A stretch of DNA of 64,000 nucleotides from Sphingomonas albertensis (GCF_014358075.1 NZ_JACONT010000012.1:24699-88698), one strand, 5' to 3'. Shown: positions 42,901 to 57,573, counted from the first letter of the stretch. Program-made: numbers and translations. Notes: generated by a model from the sequence alone, not told the origin.

Positions 42901-44538
42901 CTACTTGAGCAGGATCAACGCCTTCGACAGCGTCATGTAGATCCCCCAGAGGATCGGCAGCCCGACCGCCAGCCACGCGAAGACGATCACCGGCGAGGTG
43001 CCGCCTTCCGCCGCGACCGTCCCGCCGCCCGCCATCGTCTCGACCGCGATCGGCCTCTCGTCCGCGGGCATGTGGAACTTCGCCGCGACCGGCCGGACGA
43101 ACAGGTTCGCGACGAACCCGGCGACCAGCATAGCCGCCAGCACCCAGAAGATCGGCGGATAGATATCGCCACGCGGCACGCCCGCCGCGATCGCGCGGTC
43201 ACGCATGTTCGCGACGAGCAACGGCCCGACCACGCCCGCGGTCGACCACGCGGTCAACAACCGGCCATGGATCGCACCGACATATTTCGTCCCGAACAGA
43301 TCGGCGAGATACGCCGGCGCGGTCGCGAACCCGCCGCCGTACATCGAGGCGAGGATGCAGAAGACGAGGATGAACAGGCCGAGCGTCGTGCCCGCCAGCG
43401 CCGGTGCCGCCAGACCGTAGAGCAGCGCGCCGGCGACGAGGATGGTCGCGAACATCGGCTTGCGCCCGATCCGGTCGGACAACCACGCCCAGAAGAACCG
43501 CCCGCCGATGTTGAACAGGCTGATCGCACCGACGAACCCCGCGCCGACCGCCGCCGCCGCCTTTTTCTGGTCGTCGTCGAACGCGGTGAACAGCACGCCC
43601 GGCGCATCGATCAGGCGACCGCCGAACAGCTCCTGCAACATCGGCGAGGCGATGCCGATGATCCCGATCGAGGCGGAGACGTTGAAGAACAGCACCAGCC
43701 ACACCAGCCAGAATTGCGGCGTGCGGTGCGCGTTCGACAGCGCGACGTTGAAGCGGCTGATCGAGGCCTTGGCCGATGTCGGCGCGGTCCAGCCCGCCGG
43801 CGCCCAACCCTCGGCGGGCACGCGATAGCCGATCGCGCCGGCCATCATGAACACGAAATAGACACTCGCGAGGACCAGGAACGTCTGCCAGACACCGACG
43901 CCTGTGGGGCTGGCGAAATGCTTCATCAACAGGTCGGCAAGCGGTCCGCCGATCATCGCGCCGCCGCCGAAGCCCATGATCGCCATGCCGGTCGCCATGC
44001 CGCGCCGATCGGGAAACCATTTGATCAGCGTCGACACCGGCGAGATATAGCCAAGCCCAAGCCCGATCCCGCCGATCACGCCCGACCCGATCCAGATCAG
44101 CCAGAGCTGGTGCATCGACACGCCGATCGCGGCGATCCCCATGCCGCCACACCAGCAGAATGCCGCGACGATGCCGGCCTTCCGCGGGCCCGCGCGTTCC
44201 AGCCACCCGCCCCAGATCGCGGCGGCGGCTCCGAGCACGACGAAGAACAGCGTGTACGTCCAGACGAGATCGCTCACCCGCCAGTCGCAGGTCGTCGTGG
44301 TCAACGCGCCGATCAGCGAGAGGTTGGGGCAGACGACCGGGTCCGAAATCCCGATCGCACGCGAGAGCGGCAGCCAGAACACGCTGAACCCGTACGCCAT
44401 GCCGATGCACAGGTGGATGGCGAGCGCGCAGGGCGGCACGAGCCAGCGGTTGAAGCCGGGCGCGGCAACCGTGCGAGCCCGGCTCAAAAAGCCATCCGCG
44501 CCCGAATCTCGTTCGCCGTATTCCCGCGTGTCAGCCAT
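42901..44538 (-). CDS. MFS transporter, OFA (oxalate/formate antiporter) type
   Basis: The 545-residue protein has twelve or more predicted membrane segments. OFA-branch wording is seen in CALAIHLCIGMAYGFSVFWLP, GLGLGYISPVSTLIKWFPDRRG and GGRFFWAWLSDRIGRKP. The region between segments 2 and 3 is longer than in E. coli OxlT. Family members move small carboxylates such as oxalate, formate or pyruvate; the substrate here is not fixed by sequence. It is co-oriented with the SDR gene downstream and the FAH-fold gene upstream. Confidence 0.87.
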   Translation of the reverse strand: MADTREYGERDSGADGFLSRARTVAAPGFNRWLVPPCALAIHLCIGMAYGFSVFWLPLSRAIGISDPVVCPNLSLIGALTTTTCDWRVSDLVWTYTLFFVVLGAAAAIWGGWLERAGPRKAGIVAAFCWCGGMGIAAIGVSMHQLWLIWIGSGVIGGIGLGLGYISPVSTLIKWFPDRRGMATGMAIMGFGGGAMIGGPLADLLMKHFASPTGVGVWQTFLVLASVYFVFMMAGAIGYRVPAEGWAPAGWTAPTSAKASISRFNVALSNAHRTPQFWLVWLVLFFNVSASIGIIGIASPMLQELFGGRLIDAPGVLFTAFDDDQKKAAAAVGAGFVGAISLFNIGGRFFWAWLSDRIGRKPMFATILVAGALLYGLAAPALAGTTLGLFILVFCILASMYGGGFATAPAYLADLFGTKYVGAIHGRLLTAWSTAGVVGPLLVANMRDRAIAAGVPRGDIYPPIFWVLAAMLVAGFVANLFVRPVAAKFHMPADERPIAVETMAGGGTVAAEGGTSPVIVFAWLAVGLPILWGIYMTLSKALILLK

Positions 44539-44580
44539 GCCGCCCCCGTTTATTCGCTTATAATCGGGGACGATGGCCGA

Positions 44581-45255
44581 TCAGGCGGCGAATGTCACCT
44601 CGAGCGGTTCGAACCCGTCGATCGTCGCGCGCACGGCTTGTCCCCGGCGGATCGGCCCGACCCCGGCGGGGGTGCCGGTGAAGATCAGGTCGCCGGGCGC
44701 CAGCTCGACGAAGGTCGACAGCGTCGCGATGATTTCGGGGACGCTCCAGATCATCATCGACAGGTCGCCCGCCTGGCGCGTCTCGCCGTCGATCGCGAGC
44801 GCGATACCGCCCGAGGCGGCGGGTACGCCCGGTGTCAGCGCCGCGACGGGGGCGGAGCGATCGAAGCCCTTCGCCATATCCCACGGCCGCCCGATCTTCT
44901 TCGCCGCCGCCTGCAGATCGCGCCGCGTCAGATCGACGCCGACGCCTGCCCCGAAGATCATCGCCGCCGCATCCGCGACCGCGACGTCCTTGCCGCCAGC
45001 GCCAAGCGCGACGACCAGTTCGACCTCGTGATGCAGGTCCTCGGTTTGGGGCGGAAAGGGCAGCGCGCTGCCGTTCTCCACCACCGCGTCGGCGGGCTTG
45101 GTGAAGAAGAACGGCTCCTGCCGGTCGGGGTCGGAGCCCATCTCGCGCGCGTGATCGGCGTAGTTCTGGCCGACGCAGAAGATCCGGCGTACCGGGAAGC
45201 GATCGGCCGAGCCGGCGATGGCGACGGTCGGGGCGGTGATCGTGGGAATGTGCAT
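44581..45255 (-). CDS. Fumarylacetoacetate hydrolase (FAH) family protein
   Basis: The 224-residue single-domain member has the conserved lead-in FCVGQNYADHAREMG. Metal ligands are in LHHEVELVVALG and GVDLTRRDLQ, and IFTGTPAGVGPIRRG is near the end. Such enzymes hydrolyse C-C bonds of 1,3-diketo acids or decarboxylate/hydrate related acids (acylpyruvases, oxaloacetate decarboxylases). The exact reaction is not clear. The neighbouring carboxylate carrier fits a small-acid pathway. Confidence 0.87.
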   Translation of the reverse strand: MHIPTITAPTVAIAGSADRFPVRRIFCVGQNYADHAREMGSDPDRQEPFFFTKPADAVVENGSALPFPPQTEDLHHEVELVVALGAGGKDVAVADAAAMIFGAGVGVDLTRRDLQAAAKKIGRPWDMAKGFDRSAPVAALTPGVPAASGGIALAIDGETRQAGDLSMMIWSVPEIIATLSTFVELAPGDLIFTGTPAGVGPIRRGQAVRATIDGFEPLEVTFAA

Positions 45256-45327
45256 GATGGCTCCTTTTGCCGGCCTACATCGACGTCGGGCGCCTGCATT
45301 GCAACGACCGGCCGGCGCAACGGACCC

Positions 45328-45352
45328 GGAACGTCTGTCGGGTCGACGGGTT
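45328..45352 (+). promoter_or_regulatory. Candidate EcfG (general stress) promoter of the catalase-like gene
   Basis: GGAAC at 45328-45332, a 16-bp spacer and GGTT at 45349-45352 lie 30 bp before the start codon. This fits the alphaproteobacterial EcfG consensus (GGAAC, 16-17 bp, CGTT) with one mismatch. The gene's likely role in peroxide stress agrees. Confidence 0.45.
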
Positions 45353-45381
45353 ACCGCTAGGCACTAACCGGAGATACCCCA

Positions 45382-46476
45382 ATGCCCAGCACCAACCCCG
45401 TGCGGTTCGATCCGTCGGTCGAAACGATCGCGCCCGACGAGCAGGAAACGCTGCAGAGCATGAAGGACTCGTTCCAGGAGATCCTGGAGACCACCTCGGA
45501 AGATTACGGCCATGCGGTCCGGTCGGTCCACGCCAAGGCGCACGGCATCGCGCGCGGCACCTTCACCGTCGCCGATGGCCTTCCGCCCGAACTCGCACAG
45601 GGTATCTTCGCGACGCCGGGCCAGCACGAGGCTATCATCCGGATCTCGACCAACGCCGGCGATATCCTCGACGACAGCATCAGCCTGCCGCGCGGCCTCG
45701 CGCTGAAGATCCTCGATGTCGAGGGCGCACGCCTGCCGGGATCGGAAGGCGACACGACGCAGGACTTCATCATGGTCAACGGCCCGGCCTTTTCCGCGGC
45801 GGACTCGAAGGCGTTTGCCAAGAACCTGAAGCTGCTGGCGAAGACGACCGATCGGTTCGAGGGCGTGAAGAAGGCGATGTCGGCCACCTTCCGCGTCGTC
45901 GAGTCCGCGCTCGAAGCGGTCGGCGGCAAGTCGGCGACGCTGACCACGCTCGGCGGCGCCAAGCCCGTCCACCCGCTCGGCGAAACCTTTTATTCGCAGA
46001 CGCCGTTTCGCTTCGGCGACTATATCGCCAAGGTCGCGCTGTTCCCGGTCTCGCCCGAGTTGACGGGGCTTACCGGCGATCTGGTCGACATCACCGCGCG
46101 CCCGGACGCGTTGCGCGAGGTCGTCCGCGAGGAACTGGTCGAGCATGGCGGCAAGTGGGAGTTCCGCGTGCAGCTGAACACGGATCTTGAGAAGATGCCG
46201 ATCGAGGACGCGTCGGTGGTCTGGGACGAGGCGGAGAGCCCGTTCGTGACTGTCGCCACGCTCGACGTGCCGGCACAGCTTTCCTGGGAGCATGGCGTCA
46301 CCGATCATACCGACGACGCTCTCTCGTACAGCATCTGGCATGGGATCACCGCGCACCAGCCGCTCGGCGGGGTGAACCGCGTGCGCAAGGACACGTACAT
46401 GCAGTCTGCAAGCTTCCGTGGTAAATTCAACGGCTGCCCGATGCACCAGCCGGCGAAGCTGGCGGACCTCGCCTGA
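45382..46476 (+). CDS. Catalase-family haem protein (small, SrpA-like)
   Basis: The 364-residue protein is shorter than true catalases (about 480 or more). It has the family's haem-pocket region (VRSVHAKAHGIARGTFTV near residue 47), IIRISTNAGD and DFIMVNGPAF. In place of the usual proximal tyrosine segment it ends with GVNRVRKDTYMQSASFRGKFNGCP. Such catalase-like proteins may be peroxidases or low-activity catalases. A likely EcfG promoter lies upstream, and the metallophosphatase gene follows one base after its stop, suggesting one transcript. Confidence 0.82.
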   Translation: MPSTNPVRFDPSVETIAPDEQETLQSMKDSFQEILETTSEDYGHAVRSVHAKAHGIARGTFTVADGLPPELAQGIFATPGQHEAIIRISTNAGDILDDSISLPRGLALKILDVEGARLPGSEGDTTQDFIMVNGPAFSAADSKAFAKNLKLLAKTTDRFEGVKKAMSATFRVVESALEAVGGKSATLTTLGGAKPVHPLGETFYSQTPFRFGDYIAKVALFPVSPELTGLTGDLVDITARPDALREVVREELVEHGGKWEFRVQLNTDLEKMPIEDASVVWDEAESPFVTVATLDVPAQLSWEHGVTDHTDDALSYSIWHGITAHQPLGGVNRVRKDTYMQSASFRGKFNGCPMHQPAKLADLA

Positions 46477-46477
46477 C

Positions 46478-47224
46478 ATGACGATGGGGGGCCATACGTT
46501 GAAGCTATTCCACGTCAGCGACGTCCATTTCGGCGCGGAGGATCCGGCGGCGATCGCCTGGTTCTCCGATTGCGTCGCGCAGGAAAAGCCGGACGCGGTC
46601 ATCATGACCGGCGACCTGACGATGCGTGCCACCAAGGACGAGTTCCAACAGGGTGGTGATTGGCTGCGGTCGCTCGGCGTGCCGGTGACGTTGGAGGTCG
46701 GCAACCACGACATCCCCTATTATTGGGACCCGTTCCGGCGGTTGTTCTCGCCCTATCAACGCTATGCCGCGGTGGAGCAGATGATCGAGCGGCCGCTGGA
46801 GCTGCCCGGCGTCACGGTGGTGCCGCTGAAGACGACCGCGCGGGCGCAGTGGCGGTGGAACTGGTCGAAGGGGCGCGTGAGCCCCGGCTCGCTCAAGCGC
46901 GCGCTGGCGATGATCACGGAGGTGCCGAAGGGCAATCTGATCTTCATCGGCGCGCATCATCCGCTGTTAGAAGGTGGAACGACCGGGACCGCGAAAACGC
47001 GTCACGGCGACGCGGCGCTGTCTGCGCTGGCGGAGGCTGGTGCGCATGCGGTATTGTCGGGCCACGTCCACGATCCGTTCGACATTCCGATCGAACGCGA
47101 AGGGCGGACGATCCGCATGATCGGTGCGGGCACCTTGTCGAAGCGCACCCGCGGCAGTCCACCCGCCTTCAACGAAATCCGCGTCGAGAACGGCCGTTTC
47201 GAGACGGTGCCGCGGACGCTGTAG
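46478..47224 (+). CDS. Calcineurin-like metallophosphoesterase
   Basis: The protein of about 248 residues carries all the metal-site motifs: HVSDVHFG, MTGDLT, VGNHDIPYY, GAHHPLLEG and SGHVHDPF. It hydrolyses phosphodiesters or phosphomonoesters using two metal ions; the substrate is unknown. The ATG at 46478 directly follows the catalase stop and gives a protein beginning near the first strand. Another ATG lies two codons later. It abuts the convergent PilZ gene with no gap. Confidence 0.88.
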   Translation: MTMGGHTLKLFHVSDVHFGAEDPAAIAWFSDCVAQEKPDAVIMTGDLTMRATKDEFQQGGDWLRSLGVPVTLEVGNHDIPYYWDPFRRLFSPYQRYAAVEQMIERPLELPGVTVVPLKTTARAQWRWNWSKGRVSPGSLKRALAMITEVPKGNLIFIGAHHPLLEGGTTGTAKTRHGDAALSALAEAGAHAVLSGHVHDPFDIPIEREGRTIRMIGAGTLSKRTRGSPPAFNEIRVENGRFETVPRTL

Positions 47225-47596
47225 TCAGCTCTTATAAGGATTGTTGAGCTCGGTGAGCCAGCCGGCGGCGGGCGGGCGCAAAGTGCTGCCGGAGGCCCGT
47301 CGGCGGCGCGCTTCGGAGACGTCGATCGGCTTCTGGAACGCCAGCCCTGCCAGCCCGCTCCGGACCCACACCACGTTGGCGGCGGCGGGGGCGACCGACC
47401 CGATCGCCACGACGACGACGGTGCCCGCCACGAGGTCCCCGGCCTGCGCGATGCAGACGCCGGTTTCCGAGATGTTGGTGACGCGGTGCTGGCTGGCGCC
47501 GTCCCGGTCGACGCGAAACACATCCGCGCTCAGCATCACGCTCGTCCGCGTTGCACGGGCAAGCGAGGGCGGTTTGTCGCTGGGATCGGTCGTCAT
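47225..47596 (-). CDS. PilZ-domain protein
   Basis: The 123-residue protein has an N-terminal basic lead (RATRTSVMLSADVF), the HRVTNISETGVCIA segment typical of PilZ beta-strands, and VVWVRSGLAGLAFQKPI. The RxxxR c-di-GMP motif is not perfectly clear (candidate arginines precede SVMLSA), so binding of c-di-GMP is probable rather than certain. Its stop abuts the stop of the metallophosphatase. Confidence 0.78.
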   Translation of the reverse strand: MTTDPSDKPPSLARATRTSVMLSADVFRVDRDGASQHRVTNISETGVCIAQAGDLVAGTVVVVAIGSVAPAAANVVWVRSGLAGLAFQKPIDVSEARRRRASGSTLRPPAAGWLTELNNPYKS

Positions 47597-47674
47597 GCTT
47601 TAAAAATGCCCGTGGTCGGTCCGAATTTCCAGAGCGTCGGCGATATTTCTGCGGAACGACGCCGTGGCGGACGA

Positions 47675-48463
47675 CTATTTTTTGTCGCCGCCTTGCGTGA
47701 AATCGATCCGGATCTTGACCCAGGCGCCGATCATCGGCTTGCCGTTGATGCGGGGCGGGCGGATGCGGAACTGCCAGGCGCTCTGCCGCATCGCGCGGGA
47801 AAGACCCGAGCCGACCGGGGATTCGCCGAGCGACCGGCAGTTCTCGACTTGGTAATTCGCGATCGTCTTGCACGCGATCAATGCCCAGCCGCCCGGCGGC
47901 GCACCGTTGGGTAGGAACTCGGCGAGCTCGGCATGGGTGGGCTCGCGGTACCATTCGGCGTTGTACAGCCGCTGCCCGCCCGGCCCCTCGCCAGGACCAT
48001 AGGCCGAACCACTGTCCTGACCCTTCCCCGTCCCGCTCCCCCCATCCCCGCCCGCGAGCTGGTCTTCGGGATGCACAGGCATCTTCGAGATATCGGCCGC
48101 ATCGAACATTTCCATCCCGCCCAGCATCTTGATCGGCAGCGGCGGCGGAGATTTCGCCGGGGCAGGGGGCGTCTGCGCGGACTCGGTGCGCGGTGCCGCC
48201 CGCGGAGGGGAGCCACCGCTGGCGCGTTTCTGCTTGGTCGGCGACGGCGTGCGCTTCGCGGGGGTCGGCGTGCTTTGGTCGGGCGCTATCTGGAAGGTGA
48301 CCGGATCGCGCCGTTCCTCCGGCTTGACGACGGCTGACGGGGCCAGTCGCAACAGCAGCAGGATGATCAGGATGTGCGCGATCACCGTCAGCACGAGCGC
48401 GGCACTGCGACGTCGCGTGGAAACGCGCGTCTCGCTCGACGAAGGATGGTACGCCGACCGCAT
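47675..48463 (-). CDS. TonB-like energy transducer / TonB C-terminal domain protein
   Basis: The protein of about 262 residues has one N-terminal membrane helix (AALVLTVIAHILIILLLLRL), a proline- and lysine-rich periplasmic spacer (PTPAKRTPSPTKQK), a glycine-rich part (GGDGGSGTGKGQ) and a C-terminal domain. That domain has cysteines (LIACKTIANYQVENCRSL) and FRIRPPRINGKPMIGAWVKI, resembling TonB C-terminal folds. It could energise one of the receptors in this region, but no exbBD genes are beside it. The start at 48463 is preferred; a TTG at 48523 would add an untypical cysteine-rich N-terminus. Confidence 0.7.
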   Translation of the reverse strand: MRSAYHPSSSETRVSTRRRSAALVLTVIAHILIILLLLRLAPSAVVKPEERRDPVTFQIAPDQSTPTPAKRTPSPTKQKRASGGSPPRAAPRTESAQTPPAPAKSPPPLPIKMLGGMEMFDAADISKMPVHPEDQLAGGDGGSGTGKGQDSGSAYGPGEGPGGQRLYNAEWYREPTHAELAEFLPNGAPPGGWALIACKTIANYQVENCRSLGESPVGSGLSRAMRQSAWQFRIRPPRINGKPMIGAWVKIRIDFTQGGDKK

Positions 48464-48625
48464 CGGCCGTTCGCCTAGCCCGGCGGCGCTCGCCCCGCAA
48501 CATGACAACGGCCTGATGACCAAGAGTTCATTCGCCGGGGGGCGGGGGCTGGGTCACCGCATCGTGGAGATCGGACGGCTGGCCACGTACGTCGTGCCCT
48601 CACCCTCGCCGCCTTCGGCGTCTCC

Positions 48626-48646
48626 CCCTCTCCCGATGGGAGAGGG
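48626..48646. repeat. Short palindrome arm
   Basis: CCCTCTCCC and GGGAGAGGG surround GAT in the gap between rpoC and the TonB-like gene. It is preceded by CCGCCTTCGGCG and looks like a solitary arm of a REP-type element of a different family from the 125-bp one. Confidence 0.6.
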
Positions 48647-48666
48647 AAGGAGCCCGTTCGAGCAAA

Positions 48667-48705
48667 CGAAAAAGGCCGCCGCCCGGTGTCCCGGACGGCG
48701 GCCTT
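48667..48705 (-). terminator. Intrinsic terminator of rpoC
   Basis: AAGGCCGCCG and CGGCGGCCTT, extended inward by CCGG/CCGG around a TGTC loop, form a very stable hairpin 37 bp past the rpoC stop. On the minus strand it runs into five Ts. It also has TTTT on the plus strand and could work in both directions. Confidence 0.9.
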
Positions 48706-48741
48706 TTCCTTAGTCAGCGCCTAGGCGTCCGACGAAACCGA

Positions 48742-53028
<4,287 letters not shown>

Positions 53029-53044
53029 ATATTGATCCTTCCAA

Positions 53045-53176
53045 CTCCCCTCCCGCAAGCGGGAGGGGAAGGGGCCCAAGCTCTCGCTTGGGAAGGGGTG
53101 GGCACCCGGTTCGATCTTGGCGCTCCATCACCGGCCGGGAGCCCACCCCCGACCCCTCCCGCGAGCGGGAGGGGAG
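53045..53176. repeat. Palindromic element inside the rpoB-rpoC gap
   Basis: Each arm contains a hairpin of CCCCTCCCGC and GCGGGAGGGG around two bases. The left arm also holds CCCAAG/CTTGGG. The outer arms are reverse complements, so the 132-bp unit folds as a double-arm palindrome. One hairpin ends about ten bases before the rpoC ribosome-binding site. It may tune rpoC expression relative to rpoB or be a tolerated insertion. Confidence 0.9.
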
Positions 53177-53190
53177 CTAAATCAACCGCG

Positions 53191-56100
53191 TTACTCCGCC
53201 GCGATCTGGATGCCGTCGCTGTCGAAGCCGGGCTCCGACTGCTTCAGGTCCACATTCAGGCCGAGCGAGCGCATTTCCTTGACGAGCACGTTGAAGCTCT
53301 CCGGGATGCCGGCCTCGAACGTGTCGTCGCCCTTGACGATCGCCTCGTAGACCTTGGTGCGGCCGACCACGTCGTCCGACTTCACCGTCAGCATTTCCTG
53401 CAAGGTATACGCCGCGCCGTAGGCCTGGAGTGCCCAGACCTCCATCTCGCCGAAGCGCTGCCCACCGAACTGCGCCTTACCACCCAGCGGCTGCTGCGTG
53501 ACCAGCGAGTACGGCCCGATCGACCGTGCGTGGATCTTGTCGTCGACCAGATGGTGGAGCTTCAGCATGTAGATGTAGCCCACCGTCACCTTGCGATCGA
53601 ACTGATCGCCGGTGCGGCCGTCGAACAGGTCCGACTGACCCGACGTGTCGAGGCCCGCCAGCGCCAGCATCGCCGAGACATCGGCTTCGCGGGCACCATC
53701 GAACACCGGCGTCGCCATCGGCACGCCGCCCTTCAGGTTCTTGGCCAGCTCGACGATCTCGTCACCCGTGCGGGCGTCGATCTCGGCGTGATACTGCTCG
53801 CCGTACACCGTCTTGAGACGATCGCGGACCGCTTCCGGCATCGCGCCCGGCTTGGCATCCGGATTCTCTTCACGCCACGTCTCGAGCGCCGCGGTGATCG
53901 ACTGACCCAGGCCACGTGCGGCCCAACCCAGATGCGTCTCGAAGATCTGACCGACGTTCATGCGCGACGGCACACCCAGCGGGTTGAGGACGATATCGAC
54001 CGGCGTACCGTCGGCGAGGAACGGCATGTCCTCCGCCGGCAGGATGCGGCTGATGACGCCCTTGTTGCCGTGACGGCCGGCCATCTTGTCGCCTGGCTGC
54101 AGCTTGCGCTTCACCGCGACGAACACCTTGACCATCTTCAGCACGCCCGGCGACAGCTCGTCACCACGCTCCAGCTTCTCGCGACGATCGTGGAACTTGT
54201 CCGTGATCAGCTTGGCTGCGTCGTCATACTGGATCTTGACCGCTTCCAGATCGCTCTGGACCTTGTCGTCGGCGACCGCGAACTTCCACCACTCGTGACG
54301 GTCGACGCTGTCGAGCAGATCCATGTCGATCACGACGCCCTTCTTGACGCCCTTCGGCGCCGAGGTGGCGGTCTGATCGAGCAGCATCTCGCGAAGACGC
54401 GACCAGGTCGCACGGTTCAGGATCGAACGCTCGTCGTCCGAATCCTTCTTCAGGCGCTCGATCTCCTCGCGCTCGATCGCCATCGCGCGCTCGTCCTTGT
54501 CGATGCCGTGACGGTTGAAGACGCGAACGTCGACGACCGTACCCGACACGCCCGGCGGCAGGCGAAGCGACGTATCGCGCACGTCGCTGGCCTTCTCGCC
54601 GAAGATCGCACGGAGAAGCTTCTCCTCCGGCGTCATCGGCGATTCACCCTTCGGCGTGATCTTGCCGGCGAGAATATCGCCCGGCTCGACCTCTGCACCG
54701 ATGTAGACGATGCCCGCTTCGTCGAGGTTGCGGAGTGCTTCCTCGCCGACGTTCGGGATGTCGCGCGTGATGTCCTCAGGCCCAAGCTTAGTATCGCGCG
54801 CCATCACCTCGAACTCGTCGATATGGATCGACGTGAACACGTCGTCCTTCACGATCCGCTCGGAGATCAGGATCGAATCCTCGTAGTTGTAGCCGTTCCA
54901 CGGCATGAACGCGACGAGGCTGTTGCGACCCAGCGCCAGCTCGCCGAACTCGGTCGACGGGCCGTCGGCAAGCACGTCGCCTGCACGAACCGCATCGCCC
55001 ACCTTCACCAGCGGACGCTGGTTGATGCAGGTCGATTGGTTCGAACGCTGGAACTTCATCAGCGTGTAGATGTCGACGCCCGACTTGCCGGCATCGATCT
55101 CGCCGGTCGCCCGGATCACGATACGCGCCGCGTCGACCTGGTCGACGATGCCCGCACGCTTGGCCGAGATCGCTGCGCCAGAGTCACGCGCAACCGTCTC
55201 TTCCATGCCGGTGCCGACGAACGGCGCCTCGGCCTGGACGAGCGGCACGGCCTGACGCTGCATGTTCGAGCCCATCAGCGCGCGGTTGGCGTCATCGTTT
55301 TCCAGGAACGGAATGAGCGATGCGGCGACCGAGACGAGCTGCTTGGGGCTGACGTCCATCAAGGTGATGTTGTCGGGCAGCGCCATCAGGAATTCGCCAG
55401 CCTGACGCGACGACACCAGCTCCTCGACGAACCCGTTCGACGAATCGAGCTCGGCGTTGGCCTGCGCGATCGTGTGCTTGGCCTCTTCCATCGCCGACAG
55501 GTAGACGACGTCGTCGGTCACCTTGTGGTCGACGACCTTGCGGTACGGAGTCTCGATGAAGCCGTACTTGTTGACGCGGCTGAACGACGCCAGCGAGTTG
55601 ATCAGACCGATGTTCGGGCCTTCCGGCGTCTCAATCGGGCAGATGCGGCCGTAATGCGTCGGATGAACGTCGCGGACTTCGAAGCCGGCGCGCTCACGCG
55701 TCAGACCACCTGGTCCAAGTGCCGACACGCGACGCTTGTGGGTGACTTCCGACAGCGGGTTGGTCTGATCCATGAACTGCGACAGCTGCGACGAGCCGAA
55801 GAATTCGCGGACCGCGGCAACCGCAGGCTTCGCGTTGATCAGGTCGTTCGGCATGACCGTCGAGACGTCGACCGACGACATGCGCTCCTTCACGGCGCGC
55901 TCCATGCGGAGCAGGCCGACGCGGTACTGGTTCTCGAGCAGCTCGCCAACCGAGCGGACACGACGGTTACCGAGGTTGTCGATATCGTCGATTTCGCCCT
56001 TGCCGTCCTTGAGGTTCACGAGCGTCTTGATGACCTCGAGAATGTCCTCCGTGCGCAGCGTCGTCACGGTGTCCTCGACGTCGAGGTCGAGACGCATGTT

Positions 56101-57345
56101 GAGCTTCACACGGCCGACGGCCGAGAGGTCGTAGCGATCGGGATCGAAGAACAGACCCGAGAACAATGCCTCGGCCGTCTCCAGCGTCGGCGGCTCGCCG
56201 GGGCGCATTACGCGGTAGATGTCGGACAGCGCCTGCTCGCGCTCTTCGGCCTTGTCGACCTTGAGCGTGTTGCGGATCCACGGACCCGTCGCGACGTGAT
56301 CGATGTCGAGCAGGTCGAGACGCTCGATGCCTGCCTGGTCGAGCAGTTCGAGGTTCTCGGCGGTCACTTCGTCACCTGCTTCGATGTAGATGCGGCCGGT
56401 CGACTCGTCGATCAGGTCGTATGCCGAATAGCGGCCGAAGATTTCCTCGGTCGGGATCAGCAGGTCGGTGAGACCATCCTTGAACGCCTTGTTCGCAGCG
56501 CGCGGGGAGATCTTCTGGCCGTTCGGGAACACGACTTCGCCGGTCTTTGCATCGACGATGTCGAACATCGGCTTCTGGCCACGCCAGTTCTCGACCTGGA
56601 ACGGAACGATCCAGCCACCCTGGCCGCGGACGAACGTCACGCGGTTGTAGAAATAGTTGAGGATCTCTTCCGACGTCATGCCGAGCGCATAGAGCAGCGC
56701 CGTGACCGGCAGCTTGCGCTTGCGATCGATGCGGACGTTGACGATGTCCTTCGCGTCGAACTCGAAATCGAGCCACGAACCGCGATACGGAATCACGCGG
56801 GCGGCGAAGAGGTACTTGCCCGATGCGTGGGTCTTGCCGCGATCGTGATCGAACAGGACGCCCGGCGAACGGTGCATCTGGGAAACGATGACGCGCTCGG
56901 TGCCGTTGATGAAGAACGTGCCGTTCTCGGTCATGAGCGGCATGTCGCCCATGTACACGTCCTGCTCCTTGATATCGATGACCGACTTGGCCTCGGTATC
57001 GGGATCGACCTCGAACGCGGTCAGACGCAGCGTGACGCGCATCGGCGCGGCGTAGGTGATCCCGCGCTGGCGGCATTCCTCGACGTCGAACTTCGGCGGC
57101 TCAAGGACGTAGTCGTCGAAATCGAGATAGGCGGTGCCGGCGAAATCCTGGATCGGGAACACGCTGCGCAGCGTCTTCTCCAAGCCCGAGACGTGGCCGA
57201 TCGACTTGTCGGAGCGCAGGAACTGCTCGTAGCTCTCGCGCTGGACTTCGATCAGGTTCGGCATCTGCACGACTTCGTGGATGTTGCCGAAAACCTTGCG
57301 GATACGGCGCTTTGCAGTGCCGTGTTCGATCGCCTTGGATGCCAT
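53191..57345 (-). CDS. rpoB: DNA-directed RNA polymerase subunit beta
   Basis: The 1384-residue subunit has full family length. The rifampicin-region is wild type ([26 protein letters not shown]), so sensitivity would be expected. [11 protein letters not shown] and the [20 protein letters not shown]-terminal segment are present. It forms the catalytic cleft with rpoC. The ATG lacks a good Shine-Dalgarno site. Unlike the common order, no rplJ/rplL precede it; the next gene upstream is divergent. Confidence 0.99.
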   Translation of the reverse strand: MASKAIEHGTAKRRIRKVFGNIHEVVQMPNLIEVQRESYEQFLRSDKSIGHVSGLEKTLRSVFPIQDFAGTAYLDFDDYVLEPPKFDVEECRQRGITYAAPMRVTLRLTAFEVDPDTEAKSVIDIKEQDVYMGDMPLMTENGTFFINGTERVIVSQMHRSPGVLFDHDRGKTHASGKYLFAARVIPYRGSWLDFEFDAKDIVNVRIDRKRKLPVTALLYALGMTSEEILNYFYNRVTFVRGQGGWIVPFQVENWRGQKPMFDIVDAKTGEVVFPNGQKISPRAANKAFKDGLTDLLIPTEEIFGRYSAYDLIDESTGRIYIEAGDEVTAENLELLDQAGIERLDLLDIDHVATGPWIRNTLKVDKAEEREQALSDIYRVMRPGEPPTLETAEALFSGLFFDPDRYDLSAVGRVKLNMRLDLDVEDTVTTLRTEDILEVIKTLVNLKDGKGEIDDIDNLGNRRVRSVGELLENQYRVGLLRMERAVKERMSSVDVSTVMPNDLINAKPAVAAVREFFGSSQLSQFMDQTNPLSEVTHKRRVSALGPGGLTRERAGFEVRDVHPTHYGRICPIETPEGPNIGLINSLASFSRVNKYGFIETPYRKVVDHKVTDDVVYLSAMEEAKHTIAQANAELDSSNGFVEELVSSRQAGEFLMALPDNITLMDVSPKQLVSVAASLIPFLENDDANRALMGSNMQRQAVPLVQAEAPFVGTGMEETVARDSGAAISAKRAGIVDQVDAARIVIRATGEIDAGKSGVDIYTLMKFQRSNQSTCINQRPLVKVGDAVRAGDVLADGPSTEFGELALGRNSLVAFMPWNGYNYEDSILISERIVKDDVFTSIHIDEFEVMARDTKLGPEDITRDIPNVGEEALRNLDEAGIVYIGAEVEPGDILAGKITPKGESPMTPEEKLLRAIFGEKASDVRDTSLRLPPGVSGTVVDVRVFNRHGIDKDERAMAIEREEIERLKKDSDDERSILNRATWSRLREMLLDQTATSAPKGVKKGVVIDMDLLDSVDRHEWWKFAVADDKVQSDLEAVKIQYDDAAKLITDKFHDRREKLERGDELSPGVLKMVKVFVAVKRKLQPGDKMAGRHGNKGVISRILPAEDMPFLADGTPVDIVLNPLGVPSRMNVGQIFETHLGWAARGLGQSITAALETWREENPDAKPGAMPEAVRDRLKTVYGEQYHAEIDARTGDEIVELAKNLKGGVPMATPVFDGAREADVSAMLALAGLDTSGQSDLFDGRTGDQFDRKVTVGYIYMLKLHHLVDDKIHARSIGPYSLVTQQPLGGKAQFGGQRFGEMEVWALQAYGAAYTLQEMLTVKSDDVVGRTKVYEAIVKGDDTFEAGIPESFNVLVKEMRSLGLNVDLKQSEPGFDSDGIQIAAE

Positions 57346-57544
57346 AGGTTTTGTTTCGCCCTATAAAAACTGATCGGGTCAGCCGTAAATTCGTGCTTAG
57401 GAACCCCTAAGCGGGACGCACGTTAACGCAGAAAGGCCGCGCGCATCGTGTGCGGCGGCTCTCAGCGTATGAAACCTCGGTATCCAATACGATCGACACG
57501 CTGCGCGACGGCATGTCATTTCCCGGATGCTGTGGTGAGAGGCG

Positions 57545-57573
57545 GATATAGGCGCGGCACCGCGTTCTGTCAA
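57545..57573 (-). promoter_or_regulatory. Candidate sigma-70 promoter of rpoBC
   Basis: On the minus strand TTGACA (57573-57568) is followed after exactly 17 bp by TATATC (57550-57545). Transcription would start near 57538, giving a leader of about 190 bases before rpoB. The leader contains a CTTAGG/CCTAAG hairpin (57397-57412) and a GC-rich imperfect hairpin (about 57435-57460). The remaining 57346-57736 gap shows no further gene. A weaker TTGGAA-18 bp-TACTAT pair (57631-57660) could serve the divergent hemerythrin gene. Confidence 0.7.

Noticed and set aside
42877..45360. An 827-codon plus-strand frame opposite the OFA transporter and FAH gene
   Set aside because: The translation is low-complexity, Arg/Asp/Gln-rich, and covers two clear minus-strand genes; typical high-GC shadow frame.
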